Shown one piece after another: positions 22,722-35,540 of a stretch of DNA of 64,000 bases (position 1 is its first letter; each line of letters opens with the position of its first letter). The notes beneath the pieces are model-generated. The model was given only the letters and a program-made list of their open reading frames with translations. It made no database searches and was not told where the DNA came from. The DNA lies in assembly GCA_030272585.1 (NCBI GenBank), contig BSYQ01000015.1, positions 806,001 to 870,000 of the forward strand, written 5' to 3'. The DNA is from Bryopsis sp. KO-2023 (lineage: Eukaryota; Chlorophyta; Ulvophyceae; Bryopsidales; Bryopsidaceae). A program made the position numbers and the translations under genes.

Positions 22722-24434
22722 TGTTGGTGGTCTTTGTTCGAACTATGCGGCTGGCGTTCTTTCGGTACATGGATTTGTGTGGATTCATGCAAGCATACTC
22801 ATGTTTCAGGAAATGATAATTGAGGACGATTTCATTTTGTCTCTTGCTATTTCCTGACTGAAGGCGGCTATGGAGGAGTCAATACTTTTGCGCCGGTTGG
22901 AAAACTGAAAAGATGCGATACAAAAGAAACAACCCCAACGACTCAGTGCCTTGAGGACTGGCCAAAAGCACTAGAGAGGCACAGGCCCTAGGGTTCAATG
23001 CAGCTCAAGACATGGTCAGCGCAGTTGACCCGAAGTTGAAACTGCGAACACGAGGTTTCTTTTCCAGACAAGCGTCGAACAAGCTTAATGCATGGCCGCC
23101 AAACGATTACATCTCACAGGTTAAAACTGTGCCAAGAGCCCAGCTTCAGAACATCACCGCTTGGACTACTTTTTAAGCGACAGGAAAGTCAACACGGCTA
23201 ACTCCAACTCAGAAGATCAACCTGCTATTAACCTAACAACGATGCCAATGTGGGCCCGACTCAACGAATTCGCGAACTCGTGGGTCCCAAGACGCACAAG
23301 TGTTCAAGCTGTGGGAAAGCCAAAGAGCGATGGACTCCTGGCGGAAAGTTTCGGTTGGTTGGTCCCACCCATGTCGAATTTGCCTTCTTGCATATCTATG
23401 TGTTTTCTGTATTCTCTTGTTGGTAGAGAGGGATAATTGCTTATTATTGTTTATGGTTTCTGTCTCTTCTGGATTCTTGGTGTGGCACCGTCCACTGTTG
23501 AATTATAGTAAACGGGAAACGATAAAGCCAAGAAAAAACTGTGGACGCTTGCAAGCATCGACTCCTAAACAACAGACGGCATAGCCAGGATAACACACTT
23601 CGGTGGGCACAAAAAATCGAGGGAGGGGGGGGGGGGGGGGGTCAGAAAAACAAGACAGAACAAACTAAAGAAAAATTTGGAGTGTTTACTTGGCTTTTTG
23701 GGGGTGCGCGACGAAATCTTGGGGGAACAGCGCCCAACCCCTCGGCCTGGCTACCGTAGCGTAGTACGCCTGTGACTCACGCACGCCTGCACCATTTTTC
23801 CGTTGGAGTTCGGGATATTTGAAGTATATCAAAAACGCCTGCATGGAGCATATCCCAGAGAGAAAAGTAATTGGTGGTGTGCCAGAGCGGGCGCTGAGTG
23901 ATGATGATGTGCTGGATCGGATCAGCAGAGGTGGCATGAGTCACAGTAGTTCGTGCCTGATAAGATGAGCAACAAACAATTCCCCACAGATAGATTTCAA
24001 AACTTGCTTCTCCTCTTGACCAATATCCAGCTTCTTCATCATGCATCATTAATGGCAATATTGCCCGGCTATTATATTCATTCTGGTACTATTCCAATCT
24101 ACTTGTCCAGACAAAAGAACTTGAAAGGCCATGTGAATACATAAAAAAAAGTCTAGGATATTATCTCATTCTGTTGTGTTGTTCTCATCTTATCTCGCTT
24201 CGTACAGACGTCTCTTGTCTGTTCGACTCTCTTCGCTTTGGTTTTTCAGTTACGGACGTCCACTCGACGCCGTTTCACTCTCAACGGTTGGAACACCTCT
24301 CGAGTACAAGCTTTGTTCTAGCGACTCGCTGTAAATGTGTTCGTTTACAAAGATACAACTTTGCCCTTTTCACTGTTTGCGAGTTTCTGGCGTGCGACCG
24401 TTCGTCGTCCCCGCCAAAACTCCTTCACTGAGAC

Positions 24435-24490
24435 GTCAGCTGAAACGGCGCAGCTTACAGTTATAACTGCTGCGCCGTTATGTTACGCTG
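24435..24490. repeat. Nested inverted repeat (cruciform)
   Basis: The inner arms AACGGCGCAGC (24444-24454) and GCTGCGCCGTT (24469-24479) are perfect complements around a 14-base loop. Outer arms GTCAGC (24436-24441) and GCTGAC (24487-24492) extend the symmetry across small asymmetric spacers. It lies in a region whose base composition differs from the AT-rich sequence around it. The element could be a structured RNA, a terminator stem or a transposon end; no flanking target duplication was seen. Confidence 0.7.
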
Positions 24491-26708
24491 ACACCTTGAC
24501 TGTTTATATTCGTTCACTGTTTCTGTTCGCATCCCTCCCATTTCCCTTAATAAATGTCCCTACTTCCACTACTCATATTGACAACATTCCTCATCCTTTT
24601 TTCCATTGATTGCCCTTTTCACAACACATTCACAGCCACAATTGATAAAACATGCTGTAAAATGGGCCAAATTCGAGTGAGATTCAAGGGCTACAATCTT
24701 TAAGCGGGACAGAGAATTATCAGATTTGGGTTTTGATCTTAATAGATTGGATTTCCAGGAAGGTGATTAGAATGGAATAGATGAAGTATTAGTGAGATTA
24801 ATGGGCGATGAGGTATATGTACTAGTCTCAACTTGAGAGCTGTAACTTTTCGTTGCACTGCGAACTGTTCACCACGACTGTTCGTGGTTTCCGCCTGACT
24901 GAACCAAGCTGAAAGTCCCGGAAGGGATACGGCCCGAAAGGGTCGAAATGGTGTATTTTACACATGCCCACATTCAGCAAAAATATATATCTCCTTGAAA
25001 TGTTTCCGAAATCACATCCAAATTTCTTGCAAGTCTCACTTTCGCGGGGGCGTTTCAAGATTATAAATAGAATAGCATAAATTATGATTTGACAGACATT
25101 TGAGATTATTGTATTGAAGTCAGAGTGTGAGATCTCTTAAAATATATAGCTGACAGACATGCAGATCACTGAACTCCTGTTTATTTTCCCTGGAGAAATT
25201 GGCACCACCCATTCAGGACAGACATGGCTCTGTCTTGCTGCTGATGTGTCCAGGTGTTGTCAATTTGTAATGTGCCGGTTCGCATGGATCAGCAACATCT
25301 AAGGAACAAAAGGAGGGCTATGCCAGTTAATTGAACTCTTGAGAACACTTGCAAAGCTTCCTGACATTCAAGCAGAACAACAATAGGACTATTCAAAAAA
25401 CGACGTCAAGCCTGACGCTTTCCAATCCTTGACTCTATCTCAACCAGATGAACTCACACATTCATTTTCAGGTGCGTTTGTTGCTTGTCACCAGCTGGGA
25501 AAATAATGCCTTTGGGGGGCTTTGAACCAATCCAGAGGATTTTTAGGACTGTCAATTTCGCAATGGGGTATAAAAAAAAGAGAAAGCAATTGCTTCTGCA
25601 GAATGAGGACTTCCGTTCTGGAGACTCCAGACGAAACCTCATGCCAAATACATCGACATCAAGAATTCACCACCACCTCTGAGCCCCCCCTCCCCTTTCA
25701 GAAATTCATTCCCCTCCCCCCCAAAAAAAGAAAAGAAATAATAAAATAAATAGATATTGTGGAAAGGAGTAATTCAGTTGGGTATTGTTGGTGTGCAGTT
25801 TGTGCAGGCAGAACGATTGGATGTGGTATTCGAAGGGAGTTTGGTGGGAACAGAGCTAGTAGTACTTTTCAAAAGAAATCCAACAAGATAAAGAAGCGCA
25901 TTCGTGTGTATTTGGGAGAATGTTCAAATAATGGAATGAATGATTAACACCCCATCTGAGGGAAAGGGGTGCTGAACAAATGGCTCGGCTAGGCTTTGAG
26001 AGGTCTTTTTCTGAACCGTTGATGTGGAGACTTGAAAGTCAAGATCCAACCTTCCTTCATCGACGAAAAGCGAGCTGGATCAGAAGTCAGGTCATATGGA
26101 AAACAAAAATGCAAAAATGGAATGAAATGAAATGCAAGAAATGCTGGGGCTGATTAAATCAGAAGCTGGACAGCAGAAAAGTACACCAGACTGCTTGATA
26201 TCATTGCGCATTAAAGTATAGTGTAGAAAAGTGATAAAATGCAACAGTTGGGAAATCCAGTTCCATGACCTTGACATGGCTGGGTATGCAAGTTGCAATC
26301 AATCATGCATGGAAAAAAAACAGTGTTGCAGAATGACAGCATAAGATTTGGAAGTCTTGTTTCCAGCAAGCCTTCTACGGCATCGACTGACCTGGCTTGC
26401 ACCCATCATTGGCAAAACCCAAAAGAAAATAAACATGCATGAATGGAAGAAGAATTAAAAACTTTATGTCAATACATTTTCCCTTCGTTTTTTCGCAATT
26501 CTCTATTTCCCGGGGATTCACAGTTCGCAGATGCTTTCGCGTTTACGTTGCCCCAAAGAAAAGTTGAACATCCGCGGAAACAAAGATCAAAGTACCCCAT
26601 AAAAGTTCAAAGGACATCCCAATCAAACTGCATATTTTCCAGACTCAAAAAAGTCTGGCTACCCGATATTCCAAAAAACAGGGTCTATCAAAATTCCCTT
26701 CAAATCTG

Positions 26709-27060
26709 CAGCCCATCCAAAGCGGCAGTTGAACCCATTCATTGAGGCTCCATCATAAAACTCTTTCCCCGAAAATGCTTCCAGAAGTTGCAGCCCATGC
26801 AGTGCGGCTGTTGCACCCCCTCCCATTGAGGATCCATAATCCAAAAAAATAGTTAAGCTCCGAATCTCCCGCCAGATTTTTTTTTGTTTTCAGCCCATGC
26901 AGTGCGGCTGTTGCACCCCCTCCCATTGAGGATCCATAATCCAAAAAAACAGTTAAGCTCCGAATCTCCCGCCAGATTTTCTTTTGTTTTCAGCCCATGC
27001 AGTGCGGCTGTTGCACCCCCTCCCATTGAGGAATCCTCAATGAGGATCCATAATCCAAAA
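26709..27060. repeat. Tandem repeat with 100-bp period, about 3.5 copies
   Basis: Copies start at 26791, 26891 and 26991 with CAGCCCATGCAGTGCGGCTG, exactly 100 bases apart and nearly identical. A diverged 82-base copy begins at 26709 (CAGCCCATCCAAAGCGGC). The third copy is broken off near 27030, where a short inverted GAGGATCC/GGAATCCTC motif appears. The unit carries no obvious gene. Confidence 0.92.
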
Positions 27061-27183
27061 AAAAGGCCTTTCGATAAGACCTTAAATTTCTTGATCCGAA
27101 CTCTTGATCAATTTCTTGATTTAAACTTTTTGATACTTGATCCAAATCCATGATCCACATGCTTGATTCAAATCAGCCCAAAG

Positions 27184-27331
27184 AACTTGCAGCGCTTCAT
27201 TTCCGAGGTCAAGATTCGACGGGGGTTCACGAATCTTGTGCTGAATGAGTTTACGGGTTGTTGGAACACGCTGATGGTGTCCCTTTTTGAACCACGTGCC
27301 TATCCCCTGGATGATCGAGACAGGCACCGGT
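27184..27331 (+). other. Orphan exon-like segment
   Basis: An open segment reads NLQRFISEVKIRRGFTN and then VLNEFTGCWNTLMVSL up to a strong CAG|GTAAGT donor at 27336. Composition is GC-richer than its surroundings and protein-like, but I do not recognise it, and no plausible upstream start or downstream exon was found. It could be one exon of an unrecognised gene, or a relic. Confidence 0.3.
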
Positions 27332-29228
27332 CAGGTAAGTATGTTGATCCATGAATGCTGTCTTATGAATGCTGTCTTGCGTCTTTGTGAAAAGGTGGGA
27401 ACTCGCACGCTGCCAGGAGAAAGACTGAAAACCCCTCCTCTCAGTCACCTCAACCGAAGAAGTCAAAGTTTTACATCCTCACAACACTCTCAATGGAAAT
27501 CTGGCGGACGGAGCACGTGTTTTCCAAATTTCAGCGGTTGCGAAGTAAAACATGCGCGCGCGTTCAAATTTCAGTAGGACAGCGAGTGCGCTGTTTGGTC
27601 TTGGAGCTTCGACGCCCTTGTCGAATGGGGTTCCGGGGACACAGGCAAGAGCGTTGCTAAAACACTTGAGCTGGTGTAGAAGTCCAACTACGATCGAACA
27701 AGAATTACCAGAGCGCCAACGTTGATGATGCACTCTTCGTCGTTGAGTGCCCTTTGCGTGATGCTGGCTTGTAGGTTTGTCGAGATTTCGACGTGAATGC
27801 ATCGTCTATTGATACAAACAGCACTCCACAACAATGAATATACAAAAAGTTGCCAATCCTGCAGCTCGTGTCCCACATAAAAACGGACCCAGCTGTATCA
27901 ACTCCCACAACCATGACCCCCAAAACATGTAATCATTGATTGATTGATTGAACCCCAAAACGACACAACATTCTCGATCAATGAACTGGAACATCACAGA
28001 AAAATAACTACTGTGCATCTGTGAATTTATTTTCCTTCCATGTTAAGGTTCGTTCCTGTGGCGTCCCTCTCTCCCCCTAACAGGCCACCAGCCGAACTCA
28101 TCGGACAAAAATTGCACCTGCAGAAGCAACACATGTGTGCGTGTGCGGTTAGGAGCGCGTTGCCAATTTTACAGGACTTTCACAACGCTTCCCACTATTT
28201 TTTCCTCTCCCCCAGTCCCTGCCATCTTATTTAGACATACAGATAGCATCAAATGGTACTTTCTCAGAAGCTTGGGCAGCGAGCCGGGTTGTGAAAGTGG
28301 CATCTCCTTCGCAATATAATTCGATGTTTGTTTGTTTGTTTGTTTGAGCCGGGTTTTGACTAGTTCGTCAAGGTCTTCATTTGTAGATATGCACTAAGCA
28401 CTGGTTCAACAAAGTCATTCACTCTAAATTGAAAGAAAATTGAAAGAATCCAACAAAACCTTTTTAAACCTTCCCAGGCACCAACTGAGGAGGGAACCAC
28501 CCATGCTTGACCCAATCTCGCTTTGCAAGTGACTCAGTGCTGTTGCGAGACATAAGAAGTCTTTCTCGAAAGCGACCCTTCACTCCCAACAGTGCTTCCA
28601 TATGAGGAGCAAACAATCATCAAATCAAATCATATCAGCCTACTCACTGAAAGTTGCACTGAAAGTAAGCATTGTTTACTTCATTACATAAACATCCTCT
28701 CTGTGAGTGTTTTAACAATCCCAGACTAAAACAGTCCAAAAAACAGTTTGAAAATCCCAATCCCTGCGAATAAAATCCGTTCATCAAGTGGAATTTGACA
28801 CATGGAATCTCATTTTTGGCTTGGCTGGTTGGACAGGATTTCGTGTGCGTTACCTGAAAACCCAGGGAAGCCTGCTCGTTTGAAAAACAAAGGTTTTCGC
28901 AATCGTGCAAATCCGTTGATAATTTGCTCCGCTTTCTCGATCCTGTCCTCTAGCTTTCTGGACAGTCACTCACCAGTCGCCCAGCTCGACGAAACGCACA
29001 GGGGCCCCCTGTCTCAGCAGAAACTGCCAAACGCACCACGGACGTTCTTTCGAGGAATTATCTTCTTTCGAGCAAAGCACGCGGCCTTCTGTTGGTTGGC
29101 ATAAGATTTCCCAGAAGGTCCGTTTGCGTCCGTGGGAGTGTGTGTTCTCTACCGCCAAGTCGAAACGACACTTCTTGGAGCATTTTTCTCGGTTATTCTG
29201 AGAATCGACGCTTGCAGCACCGACGTCC

Positions 29229-32200
29229 ATGAACGACCTTCTGGGTGATATCCGAGTGAGTGGATTCGCTGCAGCCCCCTCCCCCCCGTTCGTTCTTTGA
29301 AGCAGGATTCCCTTCACAGCTTTCGTGAAACAGAACGCGGTCTACCTTACGGGAATGCTGCAAAGGCCGCTTTATAAAATAAACGAAGAAAAAACACACA
29401 CACAAGATATTTTGCTTCTTAGTCTTTTTTTCATTTCTGTTCACCCAGGAAAAGAAAATTTCTTTGGGGATATGTGCTGGTGATTTTCACTTGTAGGTAT
29501 GAAAATTGTTTGAAATAGTTTTTGGGCCAGCTTAAATTTCACTCAAATTCCCAACCCCCCCCCAAAAAAAGAAAAAAACAGAACACATCCCTGTGTACGT
29601 AAATCAGTTTTTTCAAATCGATTTTTTTTTTATTTGTTGTCAATAAATCGAATGCACACAGCATGGTGAATATCAAGTGTTTGTTTTTTGTTTTTTTTTC
29701 ATTTGCAGTCTGGGGGGGGTGACAGCCAAGATGGATTTGGAAGCGGCCGGGTGAGTAAATTTCAAACCAAATAAAAAAGAAAATAAAATCAAACCTATCT
29801 CAGTAAAACAGAGGGACCTCTTGCACAGGATTCAAAAACTCGTTGGAAAAAACAAAAAGTATTTTTTTTAACTTGTGGTGGCGCCAGATATTGACCTTCT
29901 GGGTTGTTTTCCCCCAGGAAATTAAACTGGTATATTGTCAAACCAAAATAAGAATAAGTCAAAAGAACGCTCATATGGATCAAAAGTAGACTGTAGACTT
30001 GACCTTTTCTTGATGGATTTTTTTTTTTTGTTAAATTTACGGAAATTTACGGTTGGCAGGACATCGAATCAGGGCCGACTCCCACAGCAGCGTCTCCCAC
30101 GGACGATGCGATGCAAAAATTCTTTGCCATGGTGGAGGAGATCAAAAACGACATGAGCAAAATCCGGGAAAAACAAAAGTCTTTGCGGGTGGGTTACCCT
30201 AACCCAAAAAAAATATTGTCTCGAAAAAAATTATTTGCCGTCAGTGGCCTCATGTGGGCAACAACATAGTCAATCGAACACCCGCTTGGCTTTTTTTTTT
30301 TGGCCAACCTCCATGCAAAAATACATATCATAAACGATAAAACCTGTTGCTTGTGTTTTCGTCGTCGTTACGGAGGGAAAATGGGTTTTCTTGCTGAGGG
30401 TGCGAGCGTGCCATAGGATTCTCACGAACGGAGCAAAACCGTAACGCGGGCTGCGGAAATGAAAAACTTGAGGGAGCAAATGCAAGATGATATCAATGCT
30501 GTCAGCAAGCAAGCCCACGGAATCAAGGCGATGCTGGAGGCTTTGGACAAGAGCAACGCAGAATCCTTGAAACAAAAGGTGTGAACAAAAAAAAAGCAAG
30601 CAGTCGCAGGGTCAACATGTAGGCAAACATGACTTACAAAGCCATGTATGAATAATACTGAAAATTTGAAAATTTTGAATTGAAAATGTGTGTGTGGAAA
30701 CACTACGGTGTGGTTTTTGTGGACATATTGTTATTCCCGGAAAAAAAAAAAAGAAAAAAAATTTGTTAAAAAACAATATAATGCGCAATCAGCTGGGTTG
30801 GGAATATGATCGAATTTGGGCCAGAGGGGTTTTCAATTTTTCTCATAATTAGGTGGGGTGAGTTGGGTTGTGGTGGTCCTAAAAAAAAGAAAAAGAATGA
30901 AAGGTACCATAAGAGGAAGAGAGGGGGCGGTGAGGGGGAAGCAATTATGTTCAAATTATTAGTTTATTTACATGAATAAATATCAAACAAATTCTTTAGT
31001 TTTTAATTTTTAATTTTTTTTTTTTGCTGGTAGGATTGTGGGCCAGGATCATCGACGGAGCGTATGCGAACATCCATCACCGCAGGGTTGAAAAAGCGTC
31101 TCAAAGATTTGATGTCGGAATTCACGGAGCTTCGGAAAAGGGTCCAAAAGGAATACAGGGAAGTGGTGGAGCGTCGGGTGCGGGCAGTGACCGGCAAGCA
31201 TGCCAGTGAGGACGAAATCGACAGGATTATCGAAACAGGAGAAGGAGAAACCGTCTTCCAACAAGCCTTCTTAGACCAAGGCAAAGGAAAGGTAGAGTTG
31301 GCCTACCCAAACCAATTTTTTTCTTTTTTTTGAAAGCAACTTTTTTTTTCGTCTTTTTCCTTTGTTTGCTTGCGGTTTTTTTTTTTTTTTCCTTTGCCAA
31401 CCCAAACCGTCACGTTCTTTTTCTTATCCCGTTTCCTATTTTTCTTATCTTTTTTTTTAAACAAACACCCCATCATTCTTGGATCTTGTGCACCCAAAAA
31501 TTTTGTTGTATTATTATTATTATTTCAGGGGTGTGTGGAAGATGATGGTGTGCAACCCAGAAAATTTGACACAAGCAAAATTAAAGAGATAAATCAGACT
31601 GATTCCAAGTAAAGGAATTGTTTTTGGAGGCTATGTGTCAGGAATGGACAAAGCTTCAGTTATCTATCTATTGGGGGAAAAAAAAAACAAAAAATTGAAA
31701 CTGCAGTAAAAATGAAGGGTTGTTTTTTTTGTTTTTTTTTAATTTATTTTTATTTTTATTTTTTTGTGCAGGCGATGGATACGTTGGCCGAGATCAGGGA
31801 AAGACAACGAGCCGTAAGGGACCTTGAGCAAAGTCTGCTGGAATTGCATCAAATATTTTTAGACATGGCGGTGTTGGTTGAAGTTCAAGGAGAAATGCTA
31901 GACAATATCGAACGACAGGTGCTCATCCGTCCCCCTTCGAATTTATTATATATATATTTATTTTTTGGGGGGGGGGTTCAACAACAAATAAATTGAATTT
32001 CTTTTGGTATTACCTTAGTATGTTTTTTGAAAAATAGTTATGCCTGGGCAACAGTTTTTTCCCCCCACTTAGTCAATTCTCAATGAGCTGGAAATATAAG
32101 TTGGAAAAATGAAGAGCGAAAACTGGAACTTAAATATATTTATTTTATTTTGCATTTTTTTTTTGGGGGGGGGGAATACAGGTGCCAAAAAAAAAACGGT

Positions 32201-32620
32201 CTTGAAACAAACCAAACAAAAATGAGTTAGCTCAGTCTAGATGGAATACAGAAACTAGTGCAGGGTGAATTGAAAAAAATGTTGCATGGTCCAGAATAAT
32301 CTCGAAAATCGAAAAAGTGATCCAGATTTTTCAAGATATTTTCAGCAAATGGAGGACGCTTACTCCCTGAACTAAACTGTTTTTTGTTCTTTTCACTTTT
32401 TTTTTAATTATATATATATAATTTTTTATTTAATTAATTTTTGCTGCTTTGGGCATTTTAGGTCGCCCAATCGGTCGATTACGTGGGGGGTGCCGTGACG
32501 GCGCTCACCGATGCCCGGCGTTTTCAAACCAAAGCCAGAAAACTCCGATGCTGTGCCATCATTTGCTTACTCATCATAATCGCCGTCATCCTCTTGGCTG
32601 TTTTACAACCTTGGAACTAA
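29229..32620 (+). CDS. SYP1: Syntaxin, plant SYP1-type Qa-SNARE
   Basis: Target-membrane SNARE for secretory vesicle fusion at the plasma membrane or cell plate. Seven exons join in phase: 29229-29255, 29709-29750, 30060-30188, 30417-30578, 31034-31291, 31772-31918, 32462-32620 (307 residues, the usual SYP1 length). It begins MNDLLGDIR. The Habc domain follows ([21 protein letters not shown]-like [16 protein letters not shown]), then [13 protein letters not shown] and [12 protein letters not shown], both characteristic of plant SYP1 proteins. The linker has [14 protein letters not shown] and IIETGEGE. The SNARE helix contains the zero-layer Gln in [16 protein letters not shown], and a C-terminal tail anchor ends at PWN. 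Every internal exon is in phase 0. Introns of 0.2-0.55 kb are crowded with T, A and G homopolymers. Confidence 0.95.
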
Positions 32621-35540
32621 AAAAAGAAAAAAAAAGAAAAAAACACGAAAAAAAATTTTGGTTGCACAAGATCCAAGAACGATGGGGTGATTGTTTTAAA
32701 GAAAATTCGAAAAATGGGAAAAAGAACGTGAAGGTTTGGGTGGGCAAGAAAAGAAAAAGGGGAAAAAAAAAGGGAAAAAGGTCGCAGCAAGGGATGTGTG
32801 AGTGTGTGCGTTTGTGTGTTTTCCAATCTCTGTTATGTGTTTTTTTTGGCCCCCCCTGGCATCGTATGGATGGGGCATGTGTTTTTATCATGTTTGCATC
32901 TGTGTGGCCGATATGTGTTTTTAAAAATTATATATCTATAATTTAGATATATTTATGTTTATCTAACATTGCTGCTGAACGCTAGGAAAAAGACTCCCTG
33001 GTAAGAAATATCAATCAAGAAAAAATTTTGTTTTGTTTTGTTACGTTCTGCTTTTTTCTTCATTTTGAAGGTGATGTGGTTAAGGGAGGGGGGGAATTCT
33101 TTGTCGAGAAAAAAAAGGAAAAGGAAAGGAAAAGGAAAAAAAGAAAAGGGATGGGATGGATGAGTGGTTAGGAAAATACGTGATTAACCTGAAAACACCT
33201 TTAAAAAAAAAACAAAAAAACGGAAAGTTGTGGTAAGATAAAGGGGGAAAAATGCAAATGGGTGGGAGGGGAGTGAAACCTTTTTTGATTTTTGTATTTT
33301 TTTTCCCTGGGCTAAAATGTTTGGAATGTTTAGACAAAGGCTTGTTTTTTTTTTACCTTCTTGTTTTTGTTCTCCTTCCTTCTGTCTTTTTACATATTTC
33401 TCTATGTGTTATATTGATATTAATAGAGTTGTGTTTTCTTTTGAATATTTGTTTCTGGCTTTTTTTTTCTTTTTTTCAGTTCTTTAATATTAGCTTTCCG
33501 CTTCCAATGGAAAAGGGAAAAAAAAATTGTAACAAAATCGAAGAGGAAGAATGCTGTATCGCCGGAAATGTGCATTTAAACTAGTTTTTTGCTCTCAAAA
33601 ATATATATATATGTTAAAATGCAAAAATAGCCCAAAGGGTTTTTAAACCGAGTAAAAAACTCATACAAGAGAAGCAAAGAAGAGAAAAAGTGGTGAAAAA
33701 AAATTAATCCCAACTTTTTTTCGATGTTTTTTTTCTTTTTTTTCTCTCTCAGAATTTCTTTGTTTTTGGTTCATCATGCGAGGTTTTTTTGGGTTTTTTT
33801 CTTCCTGAAATCATTGCACAAAATGGGCTACCTATATATATATATACATTTTCTTTTTTTCTGCTGATATATTCGTGTTACACCCTATGACATTTAAGTG
33901 TTTGGGGAGAGGCAGGGGGGGGGGGGGGGGGGTTGGTAAAGATTCCTAGTGCTGGAGGGGGAAAGGAAAAAAAAAAGAAAGAAAGAGAGAAGCAGGAAGG
34001 GGTTAAGCTGGGGAGTCGAAAAAAGTGTCGATAAAAAAAACACAAAAAAACATCAATTAATAGTGATCGATGTAAGGCTGAGTCTGGCTGAGTTTTTGTT
34101 TCCATTTTTGCTTCGTTGAAAGTACAGTTTGTAAACCAACAGTTACGAAAGCCAACCAGGGTGCGCTTGGAAGTCGGATGACTGCACTGTGCTTTCTGAT
34201 CTGCGTTCATGCTGTCAATGACATTCATTTTTTTTTCCCCCGATGCAATAGATGTTACCTGTTACCTGTTGTTACCTGTCCCATTCAGAACAATAAGTAG
34301 GAACGTTGGATGTGGTATATATATTTATATATGTGGAGGGATGTTTCTTCTTGTTGGAGTTCCACCTCAAGGCTGGCTGTATGAGGTAATGGTGCGCATG
34401 AAAAGCTCATTGATATATATGTGTATATATATATATATTGAGACTTGAAACAGACCCCAAGTGTATAGCCATTTACCATATGTTGCTGCTGAAGTGCAGC
34501 CGTAAGGGAGGAAAGGACGAGTGTATACATCTGACATAGATTTGCAGCAGCAGTTTCTTTTCTTGAAATCCATAAATCAATCATAGCAGCATAGCACCTC
34601 TATTGTGATGAATCCAATCAGATCTATGCGCAACAACGATCGCAGGTGAAAACCCAGAGACTGACCCCACCGAAAGCCACCACCTCTGCCCATGAACGAA
34701 CTCCATTATCTTAGCCTCAGTCCATCAATACTTTCCTTTTCAATAAACCCCTCTCCAAAAAAGAAAAAAACAGAAATACAACCTCCATGTTTCTTTTCCT
34801 CTTAGGCATTCTTTATTTTTCATCAATCAATTGACTGGCGTGGGGAGGCTCGAGCTTTTTTTGAATTTTTTTTTCTCCTCATTGAAAATTGAAAATTCAT
34901 GTCTCTTTCACCTGAGAAGAAGCAACCCCCCCAAAAAAAGAAAATAAAAAGAAAATAAGAAAAAAGAGGGGATCTTCTTTCCCCTCGTTTTTGTGAGGGG
35001 CCTTGTCTACCAAAACAAAACTCACATCATTTGTTATTGAAAATTTCCCAGTCTGGAAATCCAGCCGTTTTTCCTCGTTAAATTAAAAAATCAAGAAACA
35101 GCAATGTGGTTCCCCCACTCCACCTTTTTTTTTGCATCAGCCCAAAAACAGCAACCCTCTTTCCAGCAAAGATATTGTGCTTCCTTTCTTTTTTCTTTCA
35201 ATCTGCAACCCAGTCCCCCCCAACTCCCCCCCCCCCCAAAAAAAAAGGAAAAAGAAGAAAAGAACTTGAACGAAAGAGGCCCTCACTCTTCATTTGGATA
35301 ACTCACATTTTCAAAACTTACTGGACCCCCCCCGCCAACAAAGAGGGGGGGGGGATTTTCCACAGTATTTTCTCATCAACCTTCCCAAGGTCCACAGCCA
35401 AAACTTACCGCACCTGAAAACTATGCACACTCTCCAAAACCAGCCCAACAAGATTCAATTTATCACTCTTTTCTGGACCCCCAGTTTCGATTTCCCCCTT
35501 TTTTTTTCCTTTTTTTCCTCCCGAATCACGTCCCTCTTCA
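32621..35540. other. Convergent low-complexity spacer
   Basis: Between two convergent genes lies 2.9 kb of A/T runs, TA tracts (33600-33612, 33835-33846, 34318-34330, 34418-34440) and a G run of about 19 at 33914-33932. A triple GTTACCTG motif occurs near 34255-34278. The segment 34381-34470 matches a second place in the window (54296-54363). No gene was found. Confidence 0.5.
34381..34470. repeat. Dispersed repeat, copy A (interrupted by a TA microsatellite)
   Basis: ATGGTGCGCATGAAAAGCTC and, after a TA tract, GAGACTTGAAACAGACCCC are shared with 54296-54363, where the same blocks are contiguous. The TA tract sits after CTCATTGAT, as if it expanded or was inserted within the unit. Confidence 0.75.

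Larger units (their letters stand above)
22722..29228. other. 6.5-kb gene-poor stretch
   Basis: The left part is the upstream flank of TMC; the right end is the upstream flank of the syntaxin gene. Inside are a G17 run (23625-23641), a cruciform (24435-24490), a 100-bp tandem repeat (26709-27060), a CTTGAT-rich stretch (27080-27175) and a GTTT tetranucleotide tract (28322-28347). Two short segments look exon-like (minus 23686-23860 and plus 27184-27331) but I could not attach them to a gene. I saw no recognisable transposase. Confidence 0.5.

Noticed and set aside
27479-28018. Several minus-strand frames that might be transposase pieces
   Set aside because: No DDE motif, terminal repeats or recognisable domain could be seen; frames are short and unconnected.
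28970-29240. Minus-strand frame with TFWEILCQPTEG and CVWQFLL
   Set aside because: It overlaps the syntaxin promoter and first exon on the other strand; no recognisable family and no partner exon.
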